From Immersiella caudata (Eukaryota; Ascomycota; Sordariomycetes; Sordariales; Lasiosphaeriaceae), in assembly GCA_030512335.1 (NCBI GenBank), contig JAULSU010000004.1:620001-684000 (forward strand): DNA of 64,000 nt, read 5' to 3'. This document shows, piece by piece, positions 50,601 through 63,700 of this stretch. The notes below the pieces were generated by a model. It was not told where the DNA came from. It was given only the letters and a program-made list of their open reading frames with translations, and made no database searches. How positions within the stretch are numbered: position 1 is the first letter of the stretch; each line of letters opens with the position of its first letter. A program made the position numbers and the translations under genes.

Positions 50601-53600
50601 CACCACTCGCAATTTCTGAGAGCCAAACGCTGTTGTCAAGTGGGACCCCAAACCAGAAAAGCAGCCCAACATATCTGCAACTCCCAAGCATTTGGAGATG
50701 ACCGGCCATGATTAGGCGCTTTCAACTCCAAAGTGCGGGGCATCCTGTGCCTGTCTCAAGTTTACCACCAGTGGATCCAGCAAAAGACCCTTCCAATCCC
50801 ACGAGGACGGTTCGCCGGTTCGGGCTGTTGGACGCTCCCAAATAGAAGCGCGGGATGCGCGCGTCTGGGCCGATGCCGTTCGGCGGCCGGGAAGCTCGGG
50901 CAGCTCCCAGCAGCTCTTGCCCTCCAACCGGTGCGCCATGCGAATCTATTGCCGTGCAGCTGGATGTCTTGCATCCCCAGCGAAGGGAGCACGGGAGACT
51001 GGTGCCACCACATATCGCTGCAACAGTCGAACTCGTCCATGGTGACCACGACAGCGCGCTTGAGCAGGCTTCTAAAAGAAACAACACGTTGTGAAACAGC
51101 GTCAAGAGCTGCAGGCTTGAAGGGCCCTCGCATCAATTGGCATTGAAGAGCCGGACCAGCTGCAAGTCAGGCTGCATGCAACGATACCCGAACTCTTCCA
51201 TTGGCCGTGTGCCGCCCATCAACATCAGTCGATCAGCGGCAGGCCCAGTGAGAGTCTGTTAGGCCTCACACCCTCAGAGAAAGCGGGTTTTTCCCTTTTC
51301 AATTTATTCTGCGCAGACAACGTGGCTCCATTGGCAGAGCGCCATCGACCATACCTCACGACTGGCTGCCCTATCGGTCACCACCTTTGGGTCCGATCCC
51401 GACATCATGGGAACTAGATGACCGGCATTCGCCAGTTCTATTCCTTCTAGAGTTCAGGGTTGGCATCAGGCGCAGAGGGGCGGGACCATAGGGCCCTACT
51501 CTCCGCAGCCCGTCGCCAACCGACCAAGTGCAACTGGATTGATACATGGCATGGCATGGGGGCCAAATGCAATTCACTCATCACCTCAAGCACCCTGCAC
51601 GCCGACCTTGGTCCAGTGGTGTGCGGGTGAAGTGAGTGTGGTGACAGATCGGCTCTGGCACCCACCATCTTCGTTCCCCGTTATTTCACCACCCTCCACA
51701 TCATGCATACGTCTTTATTTAGACACGCCCACTCTATATGCACGCAAGCGGCCTGTCATCAGTCGCTGCCAACCCCAAATACCGTCCCCTCATTCGTCGG
51801 CTGTGTAACGACCGAAGCAGTGTCGTCAGGTCACGTGTGGTCAACGTGAGCTATCAAACCGAACACCACAGATCGCTACCTTTGGTTTCGATACCATTAC
51901 GGTGGAATGGGTGCGACATCGTACACCACCAATCTACCTTCTGAGCAGTATCTAATGTATGGACGCCAGGCATTGCCGTTTGGTTCTTGTTGAGGTCTCT
52001 CTCCAGTGTTGATGAGCAGCAAGGCAAGCAACAGGGAGTCCTGAAATCAGATACCAGATCTGAAGACGTGGCCTCTTTCAAGATCCGTGTCCCAACCCAC
52101 GTCCGTCTGGCCTCGTTGCGTCTCAGGTGTTGTCGGGGTCTAGTGTTGTGCCGCTTCAACATGCAGGACTTTTCCGACGGCATGTCGAAGCCCAATATAC
52201 TTTCACACACACTGTGTGGCATCTACTCCACCACTTCAGCCCCTACCCCTGGGGTATGCATCCAGTATTTGAGAGAGTATGAAGAGAGCGAGGAGGGATC
52301 ACCCCGATACAGCCCTATGATACGAGCGAAAACCTCGAAGCGGTGAGCATCAAGGGGCGCGTATCCCGGTTCTCGAAGAAAAATGCCAACGGAAACATCC
52401 ACAATGGAATGCGGCGAGTTTTCGTTGACCCATACACTCTCAATAGGAGCTTTATAAATATGGAACAGGGCTTTCCGGCGGTCTGCCCTACTATGGGCCG
52501 TATCCACGCCGGCTGCTCGGAGATTCTCGGCACCTTATCCCCGCCTTAGGCTGAAGGACATCAACTCGGTCTTGAACATGGATAGGCTGACAGCCGGAGT
52601 CGTCGGAGACTGGCCCGCATCGAAAATTTCGAGTGGAGCGTGGAGCGGTAATACCGGGCAACCGTCTTAGCGTCCGGAGATCCTGGGGCGGCGAGTCATG
52701 CAAGCACACAGCTTGATATTGGTGCGCCCTCATTTGGACCTTCGCCGACTGTCTTGCCGGACTGTGACGTCCACCCGCTCATGAGTCGACGACTTGAGGT
52801 TGCGACGCACACGGTATCGTTGCTCAGACGGCGGTCGACAGTCTTGGGACTGTCAGTATTAACCCGAACGGCAGTACTATATAGGCTGGCATGTCAGCGA
52901 AGGGACTCGCCCACCATGATGAAGCTCACTAAAAACCGTCCCTTTCACTGTCACCGTCACTGTTAACACTCGTCAGCTGCTCCGTGGGTACGGTGCTCTG
53001 GAAAGCCGTGCTGTTGGTCGAAGGAATTCAACCAGAACAAAGATCACACTGTCGAGAAATCAAGAGTTTTCCTGCGGCCTCCGGTGTGTTGATTAAGAAA
53101 CTGGATTTCCCGTTCCTTCGTAAGAATCAGTAAACGGATCATGTCGTCCACCACCACACGCCCAGGTTCCCTGTTGGGAAACCGATAGTTGGCTCTTCCC
53201 CAATGACTAACCGGCTCTTCTGGAACATGTTTCTACTTCTGCACCAGAACCACCAACCCACGCCGCAATCTCACCTCCGGTTGCGACATCGGTCCTCTGA
53301 CTCGGCCAACGTCAGACTTTGCGAGGGAAATAGTTCATCGGCGCACAACACCGGTGCACGGCGCACACTAGCTGCTGACCTCAGCCCTTCGCGCTCGGCG
53401 TTGCTCACAGGACCATACCCTACCACTTTCTTGGCAGATACGAAATCGGCGCTCCCCGTTCGCGATACCAGCGAGTTGTACCCGTTGAACGGAAACGATC
53501 GGCGCGGCGCGGTTGTGACGCCGAGGCGAGTGCGAGCGAGTGTTGGAATCCTGTGTCAAAGCCAACAACCAACTACAGTATTCGGTTCCCGAGAGGATTG

Positions 53601-56328
53601 TGGCGTTCTGCTGTTGGCAGCCAGTGCCCCGGCGAAGCATTATCTCGATTGCCAACTGCTAAACTAGGACAGGCCGTCAGATGACTGTTTTCGAAACAAT
53701 GGCGCTGGGAAGGAGGCTGACTGATTGTGAAAATGCGTGGCGTTGTCGCCGCACCGTTATCGTCGTCCATTCTCGGCACTCGCAGACCAAAAGTTCCCTC
53801 CGTTCACTCATCTCCACACCTCGTGGCAATGCCAGTGGAATCCGCTCTACCCGTCGCCTTGTGTCCGCCTAATTACGGAAGGGGGTGACGTCTTTGACCG
53901 AACAGGGCTACCACAACACCACCCACGTCTTCACCTCGCACATGCACCGAAAAGGGGGGCTCGATTAAATAGGCTACCGTTATCCCCGCGGGGTAGTCAC
54001 GGCAAGGCGTCGATCATCGCAGCAGGAAGGGTTGCAGCGGGCGTGACAACAGGCAAAAGCAGGATTCGGGCCGCCGCCGAGTCCTCGGGTTCTCCCTTAT
54101 TTTCTTCCCCCCTGCGCTGCCACTGCGTTGGGAGGGCGTATCAGAATCAGGCAGCCGTAATATTGCCAGTTTGGGCGGGTCGCAGCTGATAGGCGGCCTT
54201 ACGAAGGCCCAGATCGGAGGCAGCCCGACTGATGATTCTAGAACTCTGTCTTGTTGTATTGAGCCTCAAGACCCGAGTGGCTTCGGGGCTGTCAACGGTC
54301 GAAAGCAGCCAGTACTTTTTCGCGTAAAGCGCGCGTGGGTGTATGCGAATTACGCGCAGGCTTATTCTTTGTGGATGGGCGATCCGGAAGGATGCTGCCT
54401 TGCCGAAATCCACTGGAATCCGAGGGCTGTCCGACAACAATGATGGCCAGACCAACACCCTCGCCAACTTCTCTGTTGTTGTGTGTCTGATCATCTCACA
54501 CCACACCATTCATCAGCCATGGATTTCACCTCACGCTCTTCCTCTTGCACACCCTCTCATCGGGATGACGGCATCATCTCCGGATATTGGTGCGCCAAGC
54601 AACAACGACGACGCATGTCAGATGGGTAGTTCATGCCCGATGAATCCATTTCCGATGCCCATGACCACGTCCTGAGCGACGCCACATGCAAGGGCTGCGA
54701 TCTTCGCAGCCTGAGGCACTACGCCGTGATACCGCATCGTTCTCATCTCCACAGGTCGGCACTTGTCAATGCACACCTACCAGCTATCCGAGTTCTTGGC
54801 TATCCGAGTCTCAGACCGAGCGCCGCATGAAGGCATCACAGCGGAGACGGGAACCTTCTTACCATCTCCCACAACGATCAGGTCGCCAGATCGGCAGTTT
54901 CTATTCCTCCATCCCGATCGACACCTCCCAAAATGCTTCCCGAAGCCGACCTGTCCCCGCACCGACATTGTTTGCCCAAACCGAACAGAATCCACACTCC
55001 TTGCAACGCTGACTGCTTGCACTATTTCGTAAGGCAGAGATCCCAATCCCCAGCCCCCTTTTCCCGTCTAGGTGTCTACCTACCCAGATTATATTCATCC
55101 GTCTCAAAGCAACACCACTTCCGCTACCATTCGGACTCCCCCTTTGGGAAACCCCCCTCATCGTGAGTTTGATTTTAACCTTCACGCCATCATGAATACT
55201 CGTAGCCCAGAATCTAACCACCTCGCTTACCAAAAAATCCCTCTAATTCAGAATTCAGGATCTGGGTAAAATCCACCCAAAAAGCCTAGCACTCCCCTCA
55301 AAGGAGCGCGCCTGACTGATCCGTAGAGCTGTTGGTTCCACGCAGTTCCTGTGTGATGCGTGTGCGCCACATCAAATCTGGTCAGAGTTGGGCAAAATCC
55401 ACGATCTCGAAATGGGATAAGCATCACCCCTGTCTTCACCAGGCCCGATTCCGATAGATAGCGGAACAGGACCGGCTCGGCGATGGGATGGGTCCAATGT
55501 GTCAACTTCCGATCTTTGTTTCTATTCCTTTCGTGCTATTCTGTAGCTCGACCAAGACACTTTTCTAATTCCGTGTTTGCAAGGCCATCATCCCGGCACA
55601 CACGCACAAACAGATATGTATCATACCAAGAACAGCAAATGTGTCGTGTTGAAACAGGGTATCAGGCGTGACATGACCTAGTTACATTGGTGAAAAAGAA
55701 TACCAAACACCCGACAGAGAGCCTTTGGAAGCCGGGAAACCCCAGAAGTGGACATGCAAAAAACACCCCTTGAATCTCCGATGTCGTTACAACAACTCAT
55801 TCTTCATTCGCCAGCGAGCCCAAAAGAGCACGCTCCCATGAATCCAATGGTTCAAAGTGGTTGAAAGAACCGAGTACAACATGTGCCGACCAAGTCCGCA
55901 CAATAAGATTAGAAGAATAAAAATAAGAAATGATAATAATAAGAGAAATAATAGAAGAAAACAGAGGGTCGTAACAGCCATGAGCCCAATTGCTTTACCG
56001 CATGAACCAAGCGCCTATCCACAAAGCCATTGCCACATTAAGAACAAGCAGCCCAGTACCACTTCCCCTCGGTTTATCTCGGCGTCTCTCGCCGACACTC
56101 GCCCCAGCCCGCCCGAGCACAAAATGCAGCAGTGGCCCATGATGCAATGCAATGCTCCCACCGTATGCTTGGATGCCCAAATGCAACCCCTCCACAATAA
56201 CCTTCGACCTATGGGAGATGTAGGAAACCCCGAAACGGTCTGCCGTACCAGGTAGCACCACCCGTGCTGCTCATCCTCCCCACAGCCGAAGACTGTTTTC
56301 CAAGGGCGTGGGGAAGCGAGGCTTGGGG
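47681..56328. other. 8.6 kb without a supported gene
   Basis: The part at 47700-49100 is strongly C/T-rich on the minus strand, as expected of the promoter and leader of the Gln-rich protein gene. Beyond it, open frames are short, overlap on both strands, have mixed composition and do not splice together. No tRNA, transposase or known domain was seen. An A-rich purine stretch lies at 55901-55965. Long leaders, a non-coding RNA, or a diverged gene remain possible. Confidence 0.4.
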
Positions 56329-57759
56329 CTACCTCCGTCTGTCCTCGAGCGGCACTTTGTCGCCGTAGAACCCCCCTTCCTCGCAATTGCCGGCTGCGGC
56401 GCACGCCAGGCAGACTCCACCGCCGTAGACGCGCGTGTGGCGCTTCCACCCGTGCCCTGCATCGTCCATGACCGAGATGATTTCGCCATGGACATCCACT
56501 TCCTCGAAAGAGTCCACGATTCCTGGGCCCCCGGGTCCGCCGACAAACTCGTACTCGTAAGGGAACTCGTGTCCCGGTGGAGGTGGCGGGAGGAGTGGCG
56601 AAGTGGGTGGGTAGCTTGACGGCGAGAAGGTCTCGGCCGAGGTCATGGTCTCGGTGGACGAGGAGGCGGTGGCAGATGTGGCTGGGATGCCGATCGGGAT
56701 GCTTCTGGTGTAGGATCTTCGCCGCGGCGTGGCCGTTGCGCTCTTGGGGCTTGAGCTGTAGAGATCCGTCGAGGTTGAGCCGCCTGCATAGTCTGGGTTG
56801 GGCTGGTGCATAAAGCTGGTGTCTAGCTCCGGTGGAATCGAGACTGCGTAGCTCCGCCGGCGCTCTTCGAATGGGAAGACGACATCGCTGAGGACCGGGG
56901 GCGTCAATGGTGGTGGTAGTGGAGGCCGCGCAAACTGTCTTGACGTCGAAGGATCCAACGCGCCCGGAACAGTGCGCTGCGCAAATCCGCCGAGAGCTGA
57001 GCTGTCGGCGAACTGGGAACCGGCTCCCCCGCCCAACGCTGGACTCTGGGGCCTCGGGCTGGTGCCCCAGATGCTGTGTTCTACCATGGGTCCCTTTCCC
57101 TTTGCTGGCTTGTCGCCGGCCCCATCGGAACCGCCGCTGGGGCGTCGGGACGAGGAGGTTCGGTGTGGCGAGCGAGGCGAACGACTTCCTCGCCTGCGAT
57201 CCTCGGAGAAGGCAGGATGCGCCGCGGATGGCGGGGGGTTTTGCTGGTGTCTGGGGTTGCTGGTGCTGACACCACGTGACGTCGCCGGTGCTGACGGTCC
57301 TGAATGATCCTTCTTCTGGTCCTCGTCAATGCCATCCATCGCTCGTGTTCGCCCAGCAGGCTTCAGCTGTCCAGGACCGACTCTGTGAGGCAAGTGCCCC
57401 GCCGTCCAGGAAAGATGTTGGAATTCGCGCCCAAAGCTCAGCCTGATCCCCCTCTGGTCCCGTGGCTCCAAGAGAGAGCGCACGGCTGAATCCCACTCAC
57501 TGTAAGACGCTGCTGAATCCTTCCGGCACTCCGGGCCAGAACTGTCCTTGTCCTCTTGAAACTCGCTCTTTGGCGCCCGCCGTGGTGCCCGCTGCGCCGA
57601 ACTAAATGGCGCTCTTGCCAGGCGGATCGCAACCAAGATTGCGACGGCCACGACTGCAAGGTATATGTGTGTGCTAGCGGCTCCAAGGTGGTAGTGGCTT
57701 GACGAGACAGGCGGCTCCGGAGTGACGTTACTGTCGGGAGGGTGCTTGAGGGTTGGCAT
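56329..57759 (-). CDS. Membrane-anchored disordered protein of unknown function, 476 aa
   Basis: One frame from ATG 57759 to a TGA. One hydrophobic helix at about 30-48 (THIYLAVVAVAILVAIRL) without a cleavable signal suggests a signal anchor. Residues about 100-400 are Ser/Pro/Arg/Gly-rich and disordered. The last ~60 residues are ordered-looking and, from pattern, conserved: DVHGEIISVMDDAGHGWKRH, TRVYGGGVCLACAAAG and GGFYGDKVPLEDRR, with a CLAC pair. I do not recognise a named family. The C-terminal CxxC with His residues might bind metal, but this is conjecture. Confidence 0.76.
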   Translation of the reverse strand: MPTLKHPPDSNVTPEPPVSSSHYHLGAASTHIYLAVVAVAILVAIRLARAPFSSAQRAPRRAPKSEFQEDKDSSGPECRKDSAASYSEWDSAVRSLLEPRDQRGIRLSFGREFQHLSWTAGHLPHRVGPGQLKPAGRTRAMDGIDEDQKKDHSGPSAPATSRGVSTSNPRHQQNPPPSAAHPAFSEDRRRGSRSPRSPHRTSSSRRPSGGSDGAGDKPAKGKGPMVEHSIWGTSPRPQSPALGGGAGSQFADSSALGGFAQRTVPGALDPSTSRQFARPPLPPPLTPPVLSDVVFPFEERRRSYAVSIPPELDTSFMHQPNPDYAGGSTSTDLYSSSPKSATATPRRRSYTRSIPIGIPATSATASSSTETMTSAETFSPSSYPPTSPLLPPPPPGHEFPYEYEFVGGPGGPGIVDSFEEVDVHGEIISVMDDAGHGWKRHTRVYGGGVCLACAAAGNCEEGGFYGDKVPLEDRRR

Positions 57760-60700
57760 AATGCGTCCAGCTCCGAGTGCTTCAAGTTCAGGAGATTACC
57801 GATGTCTGGGGGGGTGGATGGTGGGCGCGCTGCCCGCTGTAAGCTCGGTCCTGGAGGGTGGCCGGCGCTATAAACTACGGGGGGGCGTCAGGGTGGTGAG
57901 GGTGGTGTCACGGAAATTTGCCGTCCCGCACGGGGGGTGAGGGAGAGGAAACGGCTCGCGTGGCTTGGGCCCAGGACAACCGGGTCGATCGACTGCTAGC
58001 AAGGCCAAAATGCTTCACTCGCCGCAGTGGCACCGGGAAGGGGGCCAAAAGCCAGCTATAAAGGCAAACATGCAACGGAGGAATGCGGCGCTGGTCCAAC
58101 AAACACTTTTAATAACCGGCACGCGAGAGGCAGACTCGAGGGCGGAAGGAAGGGAACGACAGGAGAAGGAAGATGACGCCGCATTGTCCAATAGGATGCA
58201 GGGTCCAGAAAGGGAAGGCGCACTTACACTGGAGGAGATGTGCTTCCTTCGAGGAGCGCGGTTGCGATTCTCTGCCCAGCCCCAGCGGCTGCATCAATAT
58301 CGGAGGCGGCGTCTGTCTTGGGAGGTGGCGACGATGCCCTGTAATGCGTGCCGGTGGACTGCGTCCCGGTGAGGAAAGGGGGACAGAAAGGAGCGTGTGG
58401 GTGCAGCCTGCGTTCCACTGGGGACAGAGGGGGGGGAGATGGCAGCGTCGTGGGAAATTTGGGCGGTCATGTTCGTCTTATGTATCTGCGCGCCAGCCGA
58501 CCTGGGGTGTAAGCCCGTTGAGGTCCTGTACGACATGGACAAGCCATGCATCACTGGGTCTCTGGGGGGGTGAGTGGGGAGGGATAGGCGAGGCGAGCTG
58601 GGTTCCCAGGCGCGTTCCCGCTGCTCGAGATCAGATCGAGTGGGAATCCTTCCTGGAGGGGGAAGCGAGTGTGCTGAAGGGGTAGGGCTGCATTGGACCA
58701 GTCTAACTGGCAAGGGAACTAATCCAGCCCAAAATTGGGTCACAGACGGCATGTACATCTCAGCCTCTGCTGCAACGGAAATGCCAAATGGAGAACGGCC
58801 AATTGACAGCAAGGAGACCGACACTAGTCAGTCATGGGATAATGGGCGCTTGGCACCCGCCTGGGGGAAGAAAACGGGGAGGTTGTCCGTCGTGAAACGA
58901 GAGAGACGTGTTGGTGTGTGGGGAGGGTGATTTGCAAGGTAGCAACCTGGGAAAATGCTGCGCGATGCTTGTGCGGTCAGCAAGTCCGGGGGCTGATTAG
59001 GTGGGTGGATGGGTGGATCGACGTAAGTCCCCTGGAGGGCCGACGCCACTGCAAATGGTCCCAAAAGAGAGAGCGGCGACAAGGGACAATTTGGGGTTGA
59101 GAACCTTGCCGACCCTCAACGGTGGTTGGTGAAGAATCGCGATGGTACCTGCGGCGGCGAGCACGGGCGGGGGCGGACTCGAGGAGGCGTGGACTTTCTG
59201 GAGGCTTCGAACGGCTCTAGGGCTCCTGCTCCTTAGCAGGCTCAGTTCGGGCCCAGAAAACGGTGTCCTTCCTTCGCGAAGGAGAAGAGGGGCGGCTTGA
59301 GGGGTTCCATCGAGCGAATTAGCAATGATCCCTGTCGTCGAACCTGGCGCGAATCCCTCTCTCTCCCCGTTGCTCATTTCGGGCGGGCGGTCTGAGGTGT
59401 GTCGAAGCTCTGTGCCCTCCGCCCGATTCAGCCATGGCACCTTTTCGTTCGGCTAATGAGCCGTTCCAATGGCTCTCTGGGTGGAAAGGAGTGGGCACGG
59501 GAGTCGCATGGAGCTGAGTTGCCATATTGAGCCTTTGTGTTGAGCTTGCCGTTGTCGCGCAGGCCTGACAGCGGACGCAGCGGAAGATCGCATCCTGAGG
59601 GTGTCGTCTCCACGCGAGCGGTGGGTGAGTGAGCAAGCTTGGGTCCCCCTTGTCTAGCTGATTGGGCTAGCGGTTTCGGCTCAGCTGGCGTTTGTCGAGC
59701 CCTATGGGCCGTTCGCCGTGACACCATGTCCCTTGCAAACCATTGAAACGGCCCGGTGACGACTCGGCGGTGGGGCTTGAGGGGTTCATCTCAAAGCACT
59801 ATCAAGGTGTGGTCCGAACTGTGCTCAGGACGCAGACTCGAGATGGCTGCCATAGCTCAGCCAGCCTTGTGCCAAAGTGCTGCGGTCTGTCTTTGCCAAT
59901 CCGACGTCGCAATTCCAATACCAGCCAAGAGCTGGCACTCGCTTGTGGGCACAGGGTGGACTCCATCTGCGCGAGGCCGCGGATTGTGATGGTCTCACGG
60001 CGGGGTGCCGCTGGTGCGCGTCAGCCCAGCCAGTCTTGAGACAAGACGTTGAATTGTCGGCGCGTTGTCGGTCTGGCGCTTGGTGGCTGCTGGCGGCAGC
60101 GGTAACAGCAAGCAGCACCATGCGCAGAAAGAATCAGCATCGCAGAGTGCAGATGCGGCCGCAACTGTCGCTCGATGCAGGACCGCCTGCTGTACGTGCC
60201 GTACCCTGCAGGGCGGCGTGTGACGGTGAGAGCAAGTGCTGTTTGTAGCATGCAGCTGTCGAGCTGCACCGTTGAGCTTCCAGGTTGATTGCATCGGATC
60301 CAACGCCGGGGATCAGTTAATTAGGGCAGATGCAGAAGCGGCAGGGTGGCCAGCTGGAAGTGCTGGAAGGGCTCCCGCCATCTGAAAGGTCGGGTCGAGA
60401 CGTCGGACTTGGGACGCTGTAATCCGGCGGTTGGTACATCACTAATCCGCAATAAATTTCTGATATGACGAAGGATGACCAACAAAAAGGCACAAGGCGG
60501 CGGCCTGATCGCTGAGCGAAATTTTCACATCGGTGTCACAGATCGGTGCTGTGACCTCAGGATGGCGCGCAGACAATTGAGGTCGCCTTGTGGCCAGGGA
60601 AGAAGACAGAAGCGGATGGCTGGTGGGCGAGGGTCCCATCGGAGGGCAACAGCGAAAGAGGCACTGAGACGACAGCACCTCGCTCAGAAGGCGGGGCAGG

Positions 60701-63700
60701 AGAGGGGCATGGAATTTTGGGTTCAGCTCCCTTGCACCTTTCCTCGGGGCCTATCTGACATACCGAGCCCCGATGATTGGTGGACCCACAGGCACTCCTG
60801 CCTTCTACGGCCACAACGGGCGGTCTGATTTGCAGCTGCCATTTCGCGGAAGAACCTCTGAAAGACAGAATTGGCAGTTTGTTGTCCGGGTCGTTGGTGG
60901 AACCTCACCTGCGGCTCTTGATCCAGCTCTCGTTGACATTCGAACGTGGCGGACGCAGATGTCACTGGCCGTCACCGCGTTTCCCGTTGAGTCCATACAC
61001 GACAAGAAAAGCGCCTTGACGGCGCGGCTCGAGTCTCGTTGCCTGATGCGTCATCGATCGATCTGGGATAGAGAATGCAAGGTACCGGAGTATTGCCCCC
61101 CCCCCCCAAATCGAATACCCACATCCCACTCTGGTAGCCTGTACGAGCACTGACGGCTGGGGTTCACCAAAACGTTGGAACAGGTTTTTGCTCCGCTCTT
61201 CACGCTGCATTGGCAGCTGAAAACCCTCAGTCAGTTCCGTTACATGGCGTCTGCATACGTGGCCGCCATCGCGATGCTATCTTTATAAAGTCGTCGCGGT
61301 CGAATTCGCCACCGTCAACTCGCCGTGTCAATTCCCTCAGCGGCCGGCCGTGTTGGCGTATTCGCCGGGGGACGACATTGTCAACATGCCCTCGACAGGA
61401 GAGGGTTTATTATTATCTCCCGTGCACCTCCGAGCCAAGCGACGCCAGGCGGTCTGTGGGAAATCGCACGCGTGCACTTGTTCCCCCTCCACATTGCGCC
61501 ATTCCACTTGCAGAAGAGGCGCTTGCAAACAGCACCATGCAGGTTGTAGGGCATGCGTGACTGGGCTGTGCCGCAATGCACCACCGAGATAATAGCAGGT
61601 TAGGCGCGGATAATCGGCGACTCCCTCCTCGGCATCACACGGCTCCGCGATGCCCGTGCTTCCCTGACCGCCGCCGCCGCAAGCATCGAGACCGCGCAAC
61701 GTGAGAGAGGGCACTCCCAGCAAGCGTATCAGATGGCTGCCGTGCCCCCGATACAGCCGGATAAGCGCTTACTTTGTTTGTGTGTTGTTGGGATCTGAGG
61801 TCCTGGCGCTTACCCGCGCGGAGTCGCACTCTCATTGTGGAGCGCTGACAGAAAAGAGTGTCACATCCGCGACGAGGGCAATCCTGTGGTTTCCGACAGT
61901 CCGACGCCCATTTTTGCCATCCTTTCAGCCCTACGGAAGAACCCTGTCTGCATTCAATCCCTCCTCCTCGGATCCCTGCCGTGCACACCTCCCGCCTGTC
62001 GGTTCCGAATCCCCTTTCCGCCCACCTTTTGATCGCCTACTTGTCAGCCAAAAAGCCAAAACCGTCATCCCGCGTTTTGTTTTGGCAGCACACACTGCCG
62101 AATGAGCAGCAAAAAGACGGTTTGCTCTGTCAGAAAACGCTGCTTGGCCCGGATTCCGCCACCGTCATGTCGGTATGATATGGATACGGGCGCCATTTCC
62201 CCTTCGGTGCTGCATCGTTGCCCCGCGCCAAGTGCTCGTGTCTCTGGCGCGGCCCCCGAACATTCCTGACCGCTATTCTTCGTTTTCCTTGCGATTCCGA
62301 TGTTTGCATGCCCCCCAGGCCGCCATATCAGGACGTTGTGCGTGCCCATGAGATGCCTTTCCTTGCGCTTCCTTGCTCGAGACGAGACCGCCTTGGAGGC
62401 GACTTGTCGTCCTGCAACGTCGATTGGCCCGTCCTCCCGTCGGTCAGCTGCACTTGCCCCGCCATGGGCCATTTTTCTGTTGCCTTGCCACGACTGACTG
62501 GACAGGATTAATCTCGAAGCCTGCTCTCCCTGTTGCCTCTCGAAGCCCTCACATTGCACATTCGCAGACACGCGGGTTACGGGAGAAGACTAACGTGACA
62601 CCTCCATGTCGTCGCCGCTGCCCGTCGACAGGTCGATTTACGAAGTCTCAGCAAGGGACGGCTCGTTGCAACCTGGCTTGGCCGCACACCTGGCCGTTAA
62701 GGTTTTGTTGCACCCGATCCGATGGTATCCAACCAGCGGCCAGAATTGCCTTGTTGCGAATGCGCCTTCAACTTCCAACCTCCAACAATCGATCCAACAA
62801 TTACCTTGCTGAGTGTGCCTTAGGCGGCGATAAATTGCTGACTGGACAGGATACGGCGGCGCGCTGTGGTCCCGTGGCCCCGAGTATCCGTTCCTACGTC
62901 GACAACCTCCAAGGCACCTCCACCGCGATGTTTTCAGGTTGTCCGGGGCCGGGCAATGGCTCGAAGTGGGTCTCGTGACGAGCAAGCAAGCATCTGGCTG
63001 GCATGGCGGAACCTCGGCCCCAGCTGAGGCTTTGAGTCGCGGAGTTCGCCCGGGTCTAGCTCTATTGTGTCGTAATATGAGGCTGAGCAGTCGGCCGATT
63101 GCGTAAAGCGGCACATTCATTGGGCTTCCTTCCCATCCTGTCGGTCACCTTCGCTTCACTAATGCGCTGCAGGTCTGGACGTACGGACGGAAGGGTGTTT
63201 TGGGTCTGCCGGGGCGTGATCCCAACTGGCAGACAGACAACAGGAGCGGCATGACTCGCTCGGTTCATGCAGACAACGGCGTCCGTGCAAGAAATATGTT
63301 GAAGGAGGGGTTGTTGGAGGCAAAGCTTCTCCCGGACACATAGGAGATGTCATGAAACAGCATCTCCCGGGTCGTATCCACCAGACCCGAGAGGCTCCCA
63401 GCCTCTCTACGGGCTGGCGAGGCTCTGTCCACGCAGACCGGCCCCGCTCCAACCGCTTTAAACAGCTGAAAACGACGAGATGTCCGTCGGCGACCCACAC
63501 GGGATACCACCGCGATGTCATGTCCAGCCGACGGAAGCTGGATGTCTCGTAGCGAGACGAATGACGGGCAGACTTTGATGCCCGAGTCGAACCGAAGCAA
63601 GATGGCGGGGTGCGGCTCTATCAAGTCCAGACTCGGCAGCAAGTGCCGAGTGCTTGTAGGATCTTGTGACGATCATCTGAGCCGGTCGATCTCGACCTCT

